Below are positions 1-12,800 of a DNA stretch of 64,000 bases, piece by piece. The stretch comes from Coniella vitis (lineage: Eukaryota > Ascomycota > Sordariomycetes > Diaporthales > Schizoparmaceae). The stretch spans positions 124,001 through 188,000 of the forward strand of contig WUJK01000002.1 of assembly GCA_011317545.1 (NCBI GenBank), written 5' to 3'. The position numbers and the translations under genes were made by a program. Within the stretch, counting starts at the first letter, position 1, and each line of letters starts with the position of its first letter. The notes beneath the pieces are model-generated. The model was given only the letters and a program-made list of their open reading frames with translations, had not been told where the DNA came from and ran no database searches.

Positions 1-540
1 AATATATATATAAGTTCTTCTACGGTACTACTTTCCTTATATAGTAGGAAGTATACGTACTTACTTAGTCTGCAAACTACTACTAAGATACTATCGTACT
101 ATACCTAAGTTAAGGGTTCTCGTAAGAGGGGTAGCTTAGTAATAAAGTCTAGACTAATAGATAACTAAATAGTTATAGGTACTAGTAGAGGTTATAGTAG
201 TTTATAAGGTTTATATTATTCTATCTTATTCCGTTTATATATATCGTAGTTATTAACGATATCCGTGACTCGTTTCTTAAGGTTTAGTGGATTCTAATAA
301 CGTTAAATCCTTTTATAGGTTACTCTAATTCCTTAGTATCTATATACTAGTACGCTATAGATACTTCTAATAAAGTCGTTTTATTCTAATATTATTAGGT
401 TATCGAGGTTAGGTATTTCTCCTTTAATACGTAGTATTATATTAAGTTCCTTAGTAATAGATAGTATAATAAGGTTGCCTTCCGAATCTTCCTTAAAGAT
501 TACTATAATATCTTGGTCTTTGCTATTGCTATCCTTATAG

Positions 541-800
541 TCTAACTATCTGCTAAGAGCGTCTACTCGTTCGTTTTCTTTACCTTTACGGTAGATAATC
601 TTAAAGTCGAATTCTAATAGAAATTCGTACTATCTAACTTATCGTTTATTAAGCTGCTTTATTAAGGTAAATACCTAAAGGTTCTTATAATCCGTATATA
701 TAAGAATTTATTATTTTACGCCGATAAGGTAGTATCGCTATTCCCTAAAGGCTTCTACTATTACTATAAGTTCTTAATTAGGCGTTCTATAGTTAAGTTC
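541..800 (-). pseudogene. RNase H to integrase linker of the Ty3/gypsy relic
   Basis: Minus-strand translation reads FDFKIIYRKGKENERVDALS, the conserved end of Ty3/gypsy RNase H (family form roughly FDF-IVYRPGK-N--ADALSR). About 100 nt further 5' it reads ELIVIVEAFRE followed by a stop where the family has Trp, then RYYL. In-frame stops at former Gln and Trp codons are the expected result of RIP. The integrase zinc-binding domain would start just below 541 and continue off the window. Confidence 0.85.
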
Positions 801-1249
801 TAATCTATTTAGCTTCTTACTAAAGTTGCTAATTATCCGTAATCGTCCTTTATTATCTTATTATCCGAGTTATCTACCGAGTATATAATCTAATACGTTT
901 ATCTCGATCTCGAAAACTTTATCTTAGTCTACTTCGATTAGGATTAGTTCTAATATAATTATATCCTTAATTATATTAAAGGCTTTCTATACCTATTCGT
1001 TCTAGTTAAAGGTAATATCCTTTTTCGTAAGTTCTATAAGTAGTACTATAATATTACTATAGTTCTTAATAAATTATCGGTAGAAGTTAGTATAGCCTAA
1101 GAAGGCTCTAATATCCTTAACGTTCTAAGGTATAGGCTAGTCCCTAACTACCTATACTTTATCTTTCTATATTTATATATACCCTAGTATAATAGTATAT
1201 CTAAGGTAGTTAACTTCTTAAGTATTCTAGTTATATTTAATAGGTTCTA

Positions 1250-1810
1250 CTAAAATCTTATTATCTTAAAGGATTTATAGGATTATTATAATATACCTCT
1301 AGTATTCCTCGAATATCTTTAAATAAATAAGGATATCGTTTAGGTAAGCGATTATAAAATAGTCGAGGTATTCGTATAAGATAAAGTTTATTATTTCCTG
1401 GAATAATATAGGGGCGTTAGTAAGTCCGAATAATATAATAAGATATTCGAAATATCCGTAGCGTATTCTAAACGCTATTTTCTATTCTTCTCCGGGTTTA
1501 ATACGAATATACGTATATCCTTCTTTAAGGTCGAGGGCTATAAATTATTAAGCTCCTCTAAGTCTATCTCTAAGTTCTTTAAAGAGAGGTAAGGGGTATC
1601 GATTCTTAATTATAATATCGTTAAATTGCCGATAATTAACGTATAATCGTAGTTTACCGTTTTTCTTTAGTATAAATAGGATTAGGTATCCTATTAGTAA
1701 ATAGGAGGGTTTAATATAGCCTTTCTTAAGATTTTCGTCGATATATTCTCTAAATGCTTTAAGTTTATCCTTATCTAATCCGTAGATAGGAAAGAACTTT
1801 AGTTATTCTC
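1250..1810 (-). pseudogene. Reverse transcriptase of the Ty3/gypsy relic
   Basis: The minus strand reads FGLTNAPILFQ and, shortly after, YLDYFIIAYLNDILIY. These are the Ty3/gypsy RT palm motifs FGLTNAP-TFQ and the catalytic YLDD box. One catalytic Asp reads Asn (GAT to AAT), the G-to-A change expected from RIP on the opposite strand. Upstream, about 1.6-1.8 kb, lies a degraded form of the fingers region. Interrupted by stops; not functional. Confidence 0.88.
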
Positions 1811-3904
1811 CTTCTTTAAATAGGATCTCGTAGTTATATAGGCTATACTCTAGTAGGCTATTATCGAATTTTCCTTAAAATAGTTTTATAAACTTCCGAT
1901 ACTCTTCTAGTATACCGGAGAGGTCTCTAAACATATCTTCGTCTTATATAGTTACTATTATAAGGAGATATCGTTATATATACTTAGTTCCTTCTTAAGC
2001 TTATCGTAATAATATATCCTACTATCTATAGAATCCTATTATATCGTATCCTAATCTGCTATATCCCTTATTCTATTAGGTATTAACTATTACTAGATCC
2101 TTCTCTATAAGCTATCGAGGTTTATCGTATCCTAGGGTAGCTATCGCTTTAGCTTTTCTCGATTTAGAGGTATATATAAATTCGTTTAAGCCCCTATTAT
2201 CTAGGTATCGCTTAATAACTAAATCCGATCCTACGCCTTTAATTATAACCGCTTCTTAGGTATCCGCTTTATCCTATAAAATATAGCTATTAATCTAATC
2301 GATTCGAGGATTTTCCTTTCTTAACTATAGTATACCTAAGATTAGCTTATATTATACGGTATCCGTAATATCGAAGTTTATTAGTATTATACGTCCGTAG
2401 ATCGTAACTAGTAATTAATTAGATTCTATATCGATAATACCTTAGCTATAAGCGACTTTTATACCTTCTACGGTACTAAGTTTATAGGGTTCTATCTTCT
2501 TCTTCTAAGGTATCCGTTCTCTATTAATAACGCTTAGGGATATAAAGTTTCCTTATACTCTTGCTATCTAGGAGTACTATATAATATTTATCGTTAATTT
2601 ATACTATAATTTTTAAATATTCGTATATCGAGCTATCTATCGTATAGAGGGACTTTATTATAAATCCTAATCGCTTATTATCCCTTATAGGCGATCCTTG
2701 CCTTTTAGGTTCTATTATTCTTACTATACTCTAAGGGCTACTATTTATACTAGGTTCTTAGCTTATTATATTCCGTATCGTATATATACTACGGCTTATC
2801 GCTATAAGTACGCTTGATTTTCTTCTTCGGTATATAGAGTCTATGCTCCGGGTTCGCTATTCTTAATAATATAGTAGATTTATACTTTATCTGCTATATA
2901 TTCTACGTAGTCTACGCTCTTATAGAAGCTATAGTGCGTAGGTTCCGCGTATATAGGCTTTGCGCGCTTTTCCCTTCGCTTCTATTCGCGTATTCTATAC
3001 TAGTCGAGCGCTTTTTCTTACGCGTAAGGTGCGTACTAGGGTATCGTACATTAGTACTATTTTACTTATCGCGTAGTATATTCGTAGGGGGTATTATATA
3101 TAAGGCTAATACTAGCGTAGTTTCCCCTTATTCTAAGTACTTTATAATAATCGCTATTATCGTCGTTATAAGCGATAATACTATACCCTATCTCGCGCAT
3201 AGGGAACTATTCGTTAGTTACCTTATATTTAAAGTATTATCTATAATTATATATAATATAGGTAAACTATACGATCTAGTAGTATTTTTCGTAGAGGTGA
3301 TTAATTCGCGCGTTTTCCTATATAAGGGGGGTTTTATCTTAATAAGATATTATTCGGAATAGTTCTCTAAGTATAATACCGTAGATAAGGTAATATATAT
3401 CTCCTTTATCGATATCTCCGTTTATAAAGCTTTTTAATTCTAAGCTTATTTCTTCGTTAATAGTTTAAGCGCTAGTATCCTAACTAATATAGAGTATTTC
3501 CTATTATTCTATAATTTCCGTAATATTACTCTACGAGATATCCGTTTCGTTAGGTAGTTTATACCCTTTTATATCGCGCTAGTAGGGGTATTCCCTAATA
3601 AGCTAGGCTTGCTATTTTATTATTAGTCTTTCGAATAAACCGTTATCCGTAAAGAGGGGTATTCTCTAGGTAACTATAATTTATCGTTCCTTATAAGGTT
3701 TCTAAGGGAACTATCCTAAGCCTTGCTTTACCGAGAGGTACGTTATATAATTATCCTTATAATAGAAGGTCTAGTTAAGGAGTCTATAATCGGAGTTATC
3801 CGACGCTTACTCTAGAAGCTAGTTTTAGCTAGGAGTAGAGTCCGTAGTCTCGCGTATTATAATATTAGCTTATTATCCTTCGGGGACTTTCTTAAATTCT
3901 CTAG

Positions 3905-3970
3905 GTTTCTTGGGTTATCGGCATTCTCGTACGAAGTAGCCTATCTTACTATAGTTAAAGTATTCCTTAC
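3905..3970 (-). pseudogene. Gag CCHC zinc knuckle of the Ty3/gypsy relic
   Basis: The minus strand reads EYFNYSKIGYFVRECR followed by a stop and PKK. This lines up with a CCHC knuckle (C-x2-C-x4-H-x4-C) in which the first two Cys and the His have all become Tyr (TGT/TGC to TAT/TAC, CAT/CAC to TAT/TAC) and a Gln codon has become TAA. Only the last Cys survives. It sets the gag end of the element at the high-coordinate side. Confidence 0.82.
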
Positions 3971-5199
3971 TTATAGGTTTACGCTAAGCTACGTCGAGCT
4001 CTATAGGTCCTATATATATAGTGCCGCTAACTGCTATACCTTATTGCTAGAAGCTGCGGTTAGTTATCTATTAAATCCGCCGTCTTATATTAACGTAATT
4101 CCTCTATATAGTATAGCTTCCTCCTTTCTTGCTTTTCTCTATACGTTTTTTATAAAAACGGTTATCGATATAGATAGTATTATTACTAAATATCGTAAAG
4201 TCTTTAGGCTAATCCTACTTAGAGATTTCGTCCTTAACCTTATCCTTAAGTCCTCTATAATAGTATTCTATAAGGTTCTTATCTTCCTAAGGGAGGCGTA
4301 CTAAGAGTTGCTTAAAGCGGATTATATAGGCTAAAGTAGACTTATTCTGCTTAAGTTCTATAAGTTGTTATATTATAGTTCGTTCTTCGTTAGGATTACT
4401 AAATATTTCCTTAAGGATACGTTCGAATCCTACGAATAAATCGAATATATTCTTAGTAGTCGTCTTACGTTAATCGAGGTTACCTAGGTATTTAATATAA
4501 TTACGAAGTAAGGGTTCGTACTAGATAAGCGCGTCTTTTTCGAATCGTATACCGGCTAGGATAACTTTATCGGGTTTAGTAGAGAATTAAGCTATATTAT
4601 ATAGGAAGTATACCTTATAATAGGTAAGGAACCCTTAAAGCGTCTTTTAGTTACCGTTATATATAGTAGCTTTATCTATCTTATAGCCGTTACCGGTATT
4701 TTAAATAATAGGCGCTAGGGGTATAGCGGCTATAGCTTAATATTATTCGAGCTATTAGGCCTGCCTATAGATAGTGCGATTCTGCTGCTCCTAGTTCTGC
4801 TAGAGTATAGCGAGTTATTAAGTAAGTTCGATTAATTAGTATATTATATCTTCCTAAGTTATAACCTAGCAATATCTTTCTCCTAAGGTAGACGGGGTAG
4901 GAGTTTAAGGAGCTATTACTATACTTAATATTGCCTAAGAGGTATATATAGACTATCCTAAATAAGAGTTATAAAAATATAATAATCCTTGCCTAAATCC
5001 CTGATTCTGAAAGTACCTATAAGTTATATGTTAGTAGGATGGGGAAGTATTACCTTTAAGTCTTCGTACGTTATCGAGCAATATTAAGTGTTATAAGTAA
5101 TTAAGAGGGATTACCCTATTATATAAAATAATACTTAGATTTATAACTAAAGACTATAAGGAAACTATCTAATATTAAGCTATGAACTCCTATCCTTAT

Positions 5200-5340
5200 A
5201 TCCTTCTATTATAGTATAAGTCGATCTAGTCGATAGGTAACTCTATCGACTCGTAGTATATAGGTCGACTGGGTCGATAAGCGACTCTGTCGACTATATA
5301 ACTATTAGGACCCTAACCCTGATTATGTTATCCGTAGGTC
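5200..5340 (-). repeat. Possible LTR segment at the element/HET junction
   Basis: This is the outermost part of the AT-rich block, 5' of gag in element orientation, where a 5' LTR is expected. It holds several spaced copies of a GTCGA-type motif between about 5220 and 5300. I could not match it to a second LTR because the other end lies off the window, so the assignment rests on position only. Confidence 0.35.
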
Positions 5341-5341
5341 C

Positions 5342-6228
5342 TTATATAAGAGATCCTGTCGGTCCGTTGTAGTTCCGACTTCTGATGCTATGTTGCGTTG
5401 GCCTGTTCCTGTGACCTGCATGACCGTGGGTCATAACACATGTCTTCTCGGTTGCTTCGGGCATTGGTGCGCGACGTCGATCAATGGTGGATACAGCTTG
5501 TCGTCCCAGATACTGGAGCGTTCGCAATGCGAGCTGGCTATTCTCCGTCGACGGACCTACCCATACAATAACCCGCTCTGCCATGCTGAATATATCCCCC
5601 ATGCGAGAGACTTGGGCGTTCCGTTCTATGACATCGGCTTGGTTGATACAAACAGCGTCGATCCAAATGACCTTTTTCTTGTCTTTGGAGCGGAGATGCT
5701 GCAACGAGCCTGCAGGTTTTGGCTCACAAAGAGTGTAGCGTATCGGACAGGATCCGTCGAGACTACGACGAGTACCTCTGCCATTTCTCCTCCAGAATCC
5801 ACGGAGGCAAGGTCAATGAGAATCTCCAAAGGGTTATCTTCGACACCCCAGATGTAAGACAGGGCCTCATATTGCACCTTTTGGCCCGACACTTCCTCGG
5901 AACTTATCTTCACGACCACATCCTCCGCACTGGATGTGAGATTCGTGTCGGGGCGCTGCCATGATGTTGTCACAGCTCCGTCTGCGGCTTTGTGAATATA
6001 TAAGACGCGGCCTTCGAGCGCGAGATATGCTTGCCAGCCTTCTGGCAGGTTTGCTCTAGCGCGTCGCAAAAGATGGTTATCGATTCGAGGCTTTGTAGGT
6101 ACTTCCAAAGAAGCATGTGTGATTCTCAGCCTGATAGGATCGCTCACTTCACCGGGTAGAATCGTCACCAGCCTGATTTCCTTCGACGGGTCCGCGAGCT
6201 TTCGATACGCATAGATGTTCTGCGACAT
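5342..6228 (-). pseudogene. HET-domain gene, frameshifted and 3'-truncated
   Basis: Heterokaryon-incompatibility (HET, PF06985) domain proteins trigger non-self recognition cell death. The start chosen is the ATG at 6228 (MSQNIYAYRKL). The first part (6228 to about 5706) holds the domain opening YEALSYIWG. The core continues in another frame: about 5704-5500 encodes LQHLRSKDKKKVIWIDAVCI, NQAD and RMGDIFSMAERVIVWVGPS, all HET hallmarks. At the switch the first frame reads QNLQA and the second resumes LQHLRS, with two bases where a codon is needed, so a single-base deletion near 5705 explains the break better than an intron. The downstream frame reaches a stop at 5342, at the edge of the RIP-mutated retrotransposon, and the usual long C-terminus is absent. 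Either the repeat interrupted the gene or the locus was rearranged. A sequencing error at the frameshift cannot be excluded. Confidence 0.8.
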
Positions 6229-6838
6229 GGTAACCAGCGGTCGATCAAGGGGTCTGTTTGCTCGATCGGAAGACAAAGGACGTCCTTCACATTAAAGGTA
6301 AGGAATCTTCACCTGGGACAATTGACCTGATGTTGTATGAGGTATGCAAAGGGGAAAGAAGCGGGGAACCTGGCAGCTGACAAAGAAGAGTGATATCACG
6401 CAACTTGTCAGACTGTCACATGGGGGGAAGGTCGCTTAGATTGGCAGCGGTGTAACTTGTACGCCTCCATGTCATCCTTCGATAGCCTCAGCGTAGCTGA
6501 TAGCCCGTCCGGACCTCTGGTAATCTACCGCCACTTCTCTGTTCCAAGCCACGGATTCTTCACGGGCCTCAATGGGCGCGGTGTCTATAGATTCAAAACT
6601 ATAGCAACTTATTGCCGTGCAACTGCAGTATGTGTACAGCGCTGGTACGTATAGGTATTGCGGCTGCAATAACCTACACCGCCTTTACAATCTACGATGT
6701 GGTCGAGTTGTGTGTCCCAATTCTCCAATATTCTTTGCGACCTCACGCTTGCGAATCCGTCCATAGTTGTATAGTTTCAGAAACTTGTTCGTATATTGAT
6801 TTGAAACTATCACTATATATTCAGAGTGACCTTGCATC
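6229..6838. other. Intergenic, no gene seen
   Basis: This lies between the 5' end of the HET relic and the 3' end of the HR-PKS. Short open frames on both strands show no family features. It should hold the PKS 3'-UTR and terminator. Confidence 0.6.
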
Positions 6839-9800
6839 CTATTTACACCGTAATGCCTCGAGAGCTGCGCCAACCGCTGTTGTACACAGAGACCGCAGAT
6901 TTGTTGCATTTAAAACATCCAGCGTCGTTAGTTCCACACTCAAGCGTACTTTGAACCAGTTTCTCAAGTCAACCGCCGCTAGCGAATCAATGCCGTAGGT
7001 ACTCAGTGGCTTGGACTCTTCTACCTCAGCTGCAAGACCAAGGGCTTGAACCAGCTGTTTGCTTACAAGCCGGCAGGCCTCGGTAACAAGTTGTTCTGCC
7101 GGCAACGAGGCTCTTATCATTGCTTGAAAAGCTTGGGTTCCATCAGTGTCTCCTTTGCTGTCCCCTACATTGCTGGCCTGGGAATGCTGCGGTACCAGCA
7201 TTGAACCGAAGCGAGCATCGCTCACTAAGGGCGAGTCTGCCGATAGAGGAAACGGAAGACCTGTAATCATTTGACCCGCGCTTTCACAGCTCAGACCCAG
7301 CGTCTGCTGTAGAATAGAGAGCCTGCATATATCATGCAACTCCCGTTCGTTTATTCTCGACAATCCGCTCCGGCTTGACACCCGCTCCGTCAGGCCTTGA
7401 TGCTCACTCATATAGCCAACGTCCTCAATGATACCCAAGTTAACGCTGTGAGCGGAGAACCCAAGAGACTGTCGGTATAGGGCGAAGGCATCCTGGAAAC
7501 TATTTCCTGCGGCATAGTTAGCCTGGCTGGCTGTGCCTACCATGCCTGAAATCGAGGACAGCATGGTGAAGAACTCCAGCTTGGAGCCGTCGACCTCGGC
7601 GGCAGCATAGTGCAGGTTCCAGGTACCGGCGACCTTGCATGCAAGTGCCTCATGATATTCTGCGACTGTCATCGCCTCGAGTGTCTTATCCTGTAGTATT
7701 CATGATAAGTTAGTTGTCATTGCCCTCGATTTTGGTTCTGGTGGTAGAAGTGGATACGTACGCGCAGGACCATTGCTCCCTGAACGACACCCTTGATTGG
7801 TACTGGGGAGCTTTGGAAAACTCGCTTGACATCCTCTAGGTTCGAAACATCACCTTGCTCGATCTTGATGGTTGCCCCGAGGCTCTGCAAGTCTCGAAGA
7901 ACCTGACGGGATCGTATGTCATCGGCACCGCTCCTTGACATAATGGTCAAATGCTTTGCCCCTTGTCGTGCCATATATATGGCCAGACTACCACAGAGAC
8001 CTCTCAACCCTCCGACAATGAGATAGGAGTGTTGCGGTGCAAAGGCTATGGACGGGCTGGCTCGACGGACGGGCACCTTGACATCATCAAGGCCTCCGTC
8101 TGAAATCACTATTTTGCCCATGTGTTCTCCTGATCTCATATACCTCAACGCGTCTGGGATCTCCTTGAACGAGAAGACTTTCCTGGGAGAGATCGGCCTG
8201 ATATGCCCTGCTTCTAGCAAGGATCTTATAGTCCGCATTGTCCTGTCCAAGAGCGCTAGGTTATCAGCAATGCTTGGCTTCACAATATCGATTCCTTTGT
8301 AGGAGCAGTTGCGGTCAAAAGGCTCCATAGGAAGCGAATTTCTGTCAACAATATCCCTTTTCCCAATCTCAAGAAGCATGCCGTGGTCTGCGAGTAATCT
8401 CCATGATTCATCCAGGAGATCCCCAGTGAGGGAGTTGAGCACGAAATCGACACCACGGCCGTTTGTTAGCGTCCGTATACCCTCAGCGAAGTCGGTGGTC
8501 CTCGAAGAGAATATACGCTCAGTGGGGATGCCAAACTCTTCTATCAGGAAGCGTCTCTTGTCCTGGTTTCCCACTGTGGCATAAATCTCGGCGCCGAGGT
8601 AGCGGCACAGCTGAATGGCCGCCAGTCCCACGCCGCCGGTAGCCGAGTGAATGAGAACAGACTGGCCTCTTTGAACGTTGGCGATCTCCATCAGGCTGTA
8701 TACAACAGTGAAGAACACGAGACTCATCGTTGCACCCTCTTCAAAGGTGATGCCGTCCGGCAGCAGGAAGACGCTTTCTTTGGGCATCCGGACACGATTC
8801 GCAAAGGAACCTTTGCTCAGTACGGCCACTCTGTCGCCCACCTTGTACTCGACAGCATTCTTGCCTACCCGTCTAACGATTCCAGCGCTTTCATAGCCAA
8901 TGCGGTACTCGTCTTCAGGTACGAGACCCAGAGATGTTGCAATGTCCTGCCCCGAGAGTTAGTATCTGTTATGATCTGTCCGTGCTCTTCTGTGCTCACC
9001 TTATAGTTAACGCCGGCGGCTTTGATATCAACCTCGAGTTCACCATCGTCTATACTCTCAGGCTCATTGGGAAGTTCGTTGAAGTGCAGCGAGCCCATAG
9101 CGCCAATTCTCTCGCACCACAATCTCACCGTCTTCGGATATTGCCTGAAGCTAATGCTTTCAAGCTCTCTGTCATCTCGACGGATAGCTGCAGCCTTGAT
9201 CAGCGGCCGATCCGGCCTGACTCTACTGATATAGAGCACCCCGCCCCTCTCACAGTACTCATTCTCCGATGCTAGCACACCGGCGTCGTCAGGGCTCACA
9301 AATGTTTTCATGAGCCTGCTTATGGATGATATGGCGTGGACATTGACGAGTGAAGAAGCGTCAAGGGTCTTCAACACAAGAGTCGGCTCTTCGCCGCGCA
9401 GACTGCGCGCAAAACCATGGATGAGGGCGTTCAAAGGAGAGGTGACTGTCATCTGCGAGCCTGAAGTGAGCCACAGTAGCTTTCGATCTGCCTTCAAGAG
9501 ACTTCGAAGATTGTTCCAAGCGGGCTCGGCAATGTTTGCCAAGAGTGGTGCCTGCGGGTTGTCGACAAGCAGAATGGGTTTGTCCAGAGGGATGCTGCTC
9601 GCGGACGACAGCTCCGTGACGTTGCCCACCCAGCCAGTCCCCCGTAGAGATTCAATGAGCGCAGAACATTCCTTCGATGTGCCGCTTGAGAGATCCACGA
9701 GGGGAAAATCGGATGTCTCATCGCGGGAGTGTTGCGGCAGAGACGGAGTACACAGATAAATGGTGGAAGAGGTCCCCGAAGCAGAAGGATGCGACAGACA

Positions 9801-12800
9801 GGTTGACGCCTGTATGCTAAAGCCCGCCGATTGGAGGACTGAATCAATGCTCTCAGAGACCTGCGGCGGTTTGATGTCTGCATCTTGTGTAGTGGAGGAT
9901 GGCGCGCTGTCCTGGACAAGTACTAAGAAGCCAGGCTGGGAGCAGAGTTTGTGAGCAAAGTCCAGCGCAGGCTGTGGGATGTGATATCCGCTGGACTTGA
10001 GGCGCAGAATGACCATGTCGAACTTCTCATCAGCCGCAAAAGGTGGTTCGTCGGCCCCAGCTGCGGTGGCGTCGTATATATTGTAGTCTGTCCCTGGCAT
10101 GCCCTGCAGTCGAGTCTGGGCGTCCGTGAAGCGCTCAGCAGTCCTGGAAACGTACGAATAGCGACCCAGGGATGAGAGGTAGTGCTCTAATGCCACCGTG
10201 TCCGTCTGACCTTCGCAGGGCTTGTCCACCAACATGTCCAAGTCGAGGACCGCTGGAGCTATCGCTTTATGTCGTAGAAGCGCTAGCAAGTATGCGGCCG
10301 TCTCTGGCAGACGGAGGCCATCAGCCAAGAACGCAGCCTCGACATTGGACGAGGCGAGTATCTCCAGATCTGCATCGCGCCGCAGTTGGCAGATGTCAGC
10401 TTCCCAGCCCAACTTCATAAGGCTCGGCACCTCATCCCCGACTCCGGGTATATCAAGCTCTGTAAAGTGAAGGCCCCGGATATCAGCCAGCAGACCGGCA
10501 GACGTTTCTTCATGGACAATGGCATTGACTTTGAAGTTCTCTGCCTTATCGGGCCGACCGTTGATGAAGTGGGAGCTGGTCGTGGCCAGCGCACTTGTTG
10601 GCGCCTGGTGGGAAGGATAGAGCGTAAGATTATCTATCAACCGGGGGACCAGCATCTTGTCGAGAAGAGCCGGCTGGCCCTGGTTCAAAGCTGGCACTAC
10701 GGCTTGGAAGAAAGAGTCCAAGACGGCAGGATGGAAAGCATATTTTGACTGCTTATTGTCCACAGGCGGTATGCTGATTTTGGCACGACTGGTCCGCTGC
10801 CCGGCTACAGCTTCGATTTCCACCAGATTTCGGAATTTTGGTCCAAAGTTAAAGCCAACTCGTTTCAAGGGCTTATACCAGCGCGCAGCCGGGGAGGGAT
10901 AGACCAGAGGCTCTAGCACAGGCGTTGAGGACGGAGCGGCCGGCGGGGGGTTGATTCGCACAAGGCCACGGCAGTGTGCAGTCCAGGCATCATCGCGCAG
11001 GGTGGATATCTCAAAGCGGTACCAGGTGTGAGCCGGTCCTTGAACGGGACCGAGGGATAGATATAGGAAATGGTCTGCGGTTTCTCCCACGACAAGAGCA
11101 CGGAGCAACCTCACGTCGCGCAGGACATAGAGACCTTGGTCCACGCTATCTATGGCCGACATGAACTCCAACTCAGAAGACTTGGCCATCTGAAAGACCG
11201 CTTCTACAGCCATTGAGATGTACGCCGAAGCCGGGAATATGATATCAGCGCCACACATATGATCACGGATCCAAGGAACGTCCCTCAGGCGCAGAGTCCT
11301 TTTGAAGGTGGGAGCGCTCCATGGCTGGCCCAATACCTTTGTGCCAAGCAGGTCATGGGCGGGAAATGGGCGGTAACGCCAGTCTTTGCTGGCAAGGCTC
11401 TCGTGCCAGTACTTGATAGAGTGGTTCCACTGATAGGTTGGGAGGTCTATGATGACTCGGGGCTGCTCGGACTTTGTATCTCCATCGCCAACCTTGTCGT
11501 AGGCCATTCCGACACCTGAAAAGAAGAGCTTGCCAGCCAGGTCGAGAAGCGGCCGGGTTGAGTCTTCTCCTCTAGCAAATGCCGCTGTGTATTCGAAGAC
11601 GGGGGCGCCGTGACCCACCGCTTGTTTGATTTGCTTGATGGGACCGGCAAGAGCACCACTGGGTCCGAGTTCAACAAGGTGCCCAACACTGCCTTGTTGA
11701 ACCATAGCCATGACTCCCTGGTCAAAGAGGACGGGCGACATCATATTTAACACCCAGTAGTCAACATTCGCTTGCTCACTTATCCTGCCGTGGACTGTGG
11801 AGAAAAATTGAACGTCGCTGGATTTCTGGTGCGCTTCCAGACTGGGACAGTTCTCCACTAGGAGGCTGCGATAATGCTCCGCAATCTCTTTCATGTATTC
11901 AGAATGGTATGCCAGGTCTACCATGAGACGCCGGGCAAAATGGCCATCAGCTTGGATCTCTTTCTCAAGGCCCGAGAGGTCTGGCGCAAAGCCAGAGAGC
12001 GTAACGCTCTTGGGACTGTTATAGCAAGCAATCCGTACGTTGGGATACGAGGAAAGGTAATTCGCAACACCCGTTGAGCCCAGGCCGACAGCGAGCATTC
12101 CATATTCGGACTGCTCGGCCGTCTGAATATCCTCCGCTGCCTTTCCGCGAAGGTATGCCACTTTGATCCCGTCCTCTGGTAATAAGCAGCCTGCGGCAAC
12201 AGCTGCTGCAATCTCGCCAGATGAGTGTCCAACTACTGCAGAGTATTCCAGGCCCCACTCCTTAAGCACGGCGAGCAGAGCCAGCTGCAGAGCCGTGACC
12301 AAAGGCTGAGAGAATTTGGGAAGCCGCATGTGGCCAGCGGAACGCTGCTCGACGAGCTCTTCCAACAAACTCCATGTGGGAGGGTCAGACATGGATTGAA
12401 GCGCTCGATCCAATTGCTGTACAGTCATCCTCGCGAGTGGGAACTTTTCTAGCAGCTCGCGGCCCATTTGCGGCCACTGGGCGCCCTGGCCGGTGAAGAC
12501 GAGGCCGACGCGCGAGGGTCCATCGAGCTTACCATATACAACCTGGCTTTCCCTGAAGTTGTGGCCATTGGCGATTGTGTACGCGCGGTGGAAATGGCGC
12601 GTGCGCCTTTGTGATAGAGTGTAGGCCAGGTCTGCAGAATTGACGCTGACCGCGGGGTCCGAGAGATGGCGCAGCAGCTCCTTTACAGAGGCCTTCAGGG
12701 AAACCTCGTCATTTGCCGAGAAGACGAGCAGTCTCCTGCTGGCGTCTTGATCATCGTCCTCGTCGGCGAACAAGTCATCGGTGGGATCCACGTACGACGA

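Larger units (their letters stand above)
1..5330 (-). mobile_element. RIP-degraded Ty3/gypsy LTR retrotransposon, cut by window edge
   Basis: The stretch is extremely AT-rich and almost free of CpA and TpG dinucleotides while CpG and TpA remain, the mark of repeat-induced point mutation (C to T in CpA context). Minus-strand translation still shows the order gag zinc knuckle (about 3.9 kb), reverse transcriptase (about 1.25-1.8 kb) and RNase H with the start of the integrase linker (about 0.54-0.8 kb). Integrase and the 3' LTR must lie beyond position 1. All frames are broken by many stops, so it is a dead copy. The right border lies near 5320-5345, where composition changes abruptly into a HET gene. 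Exact LTR ends were not identified. The order and motifs show a Ty3/gypsy rather than a Ty1/copia element. Confidence 0.9.

Noticed and set aside
2934..3362. 142-codon open frame in the AT-rich left region
   Set aside because: Hydrophobic, low-complexity translation within RIP-mutated repeat on the strand opposite to the element; a chance frame.
9000..10900. A functional C-methyltransferase domain in the HR-PKS
   Set aside because: No LE-GAGTG-type SAM-binding motif is visible between DH and ER; scored as a degenerate region.
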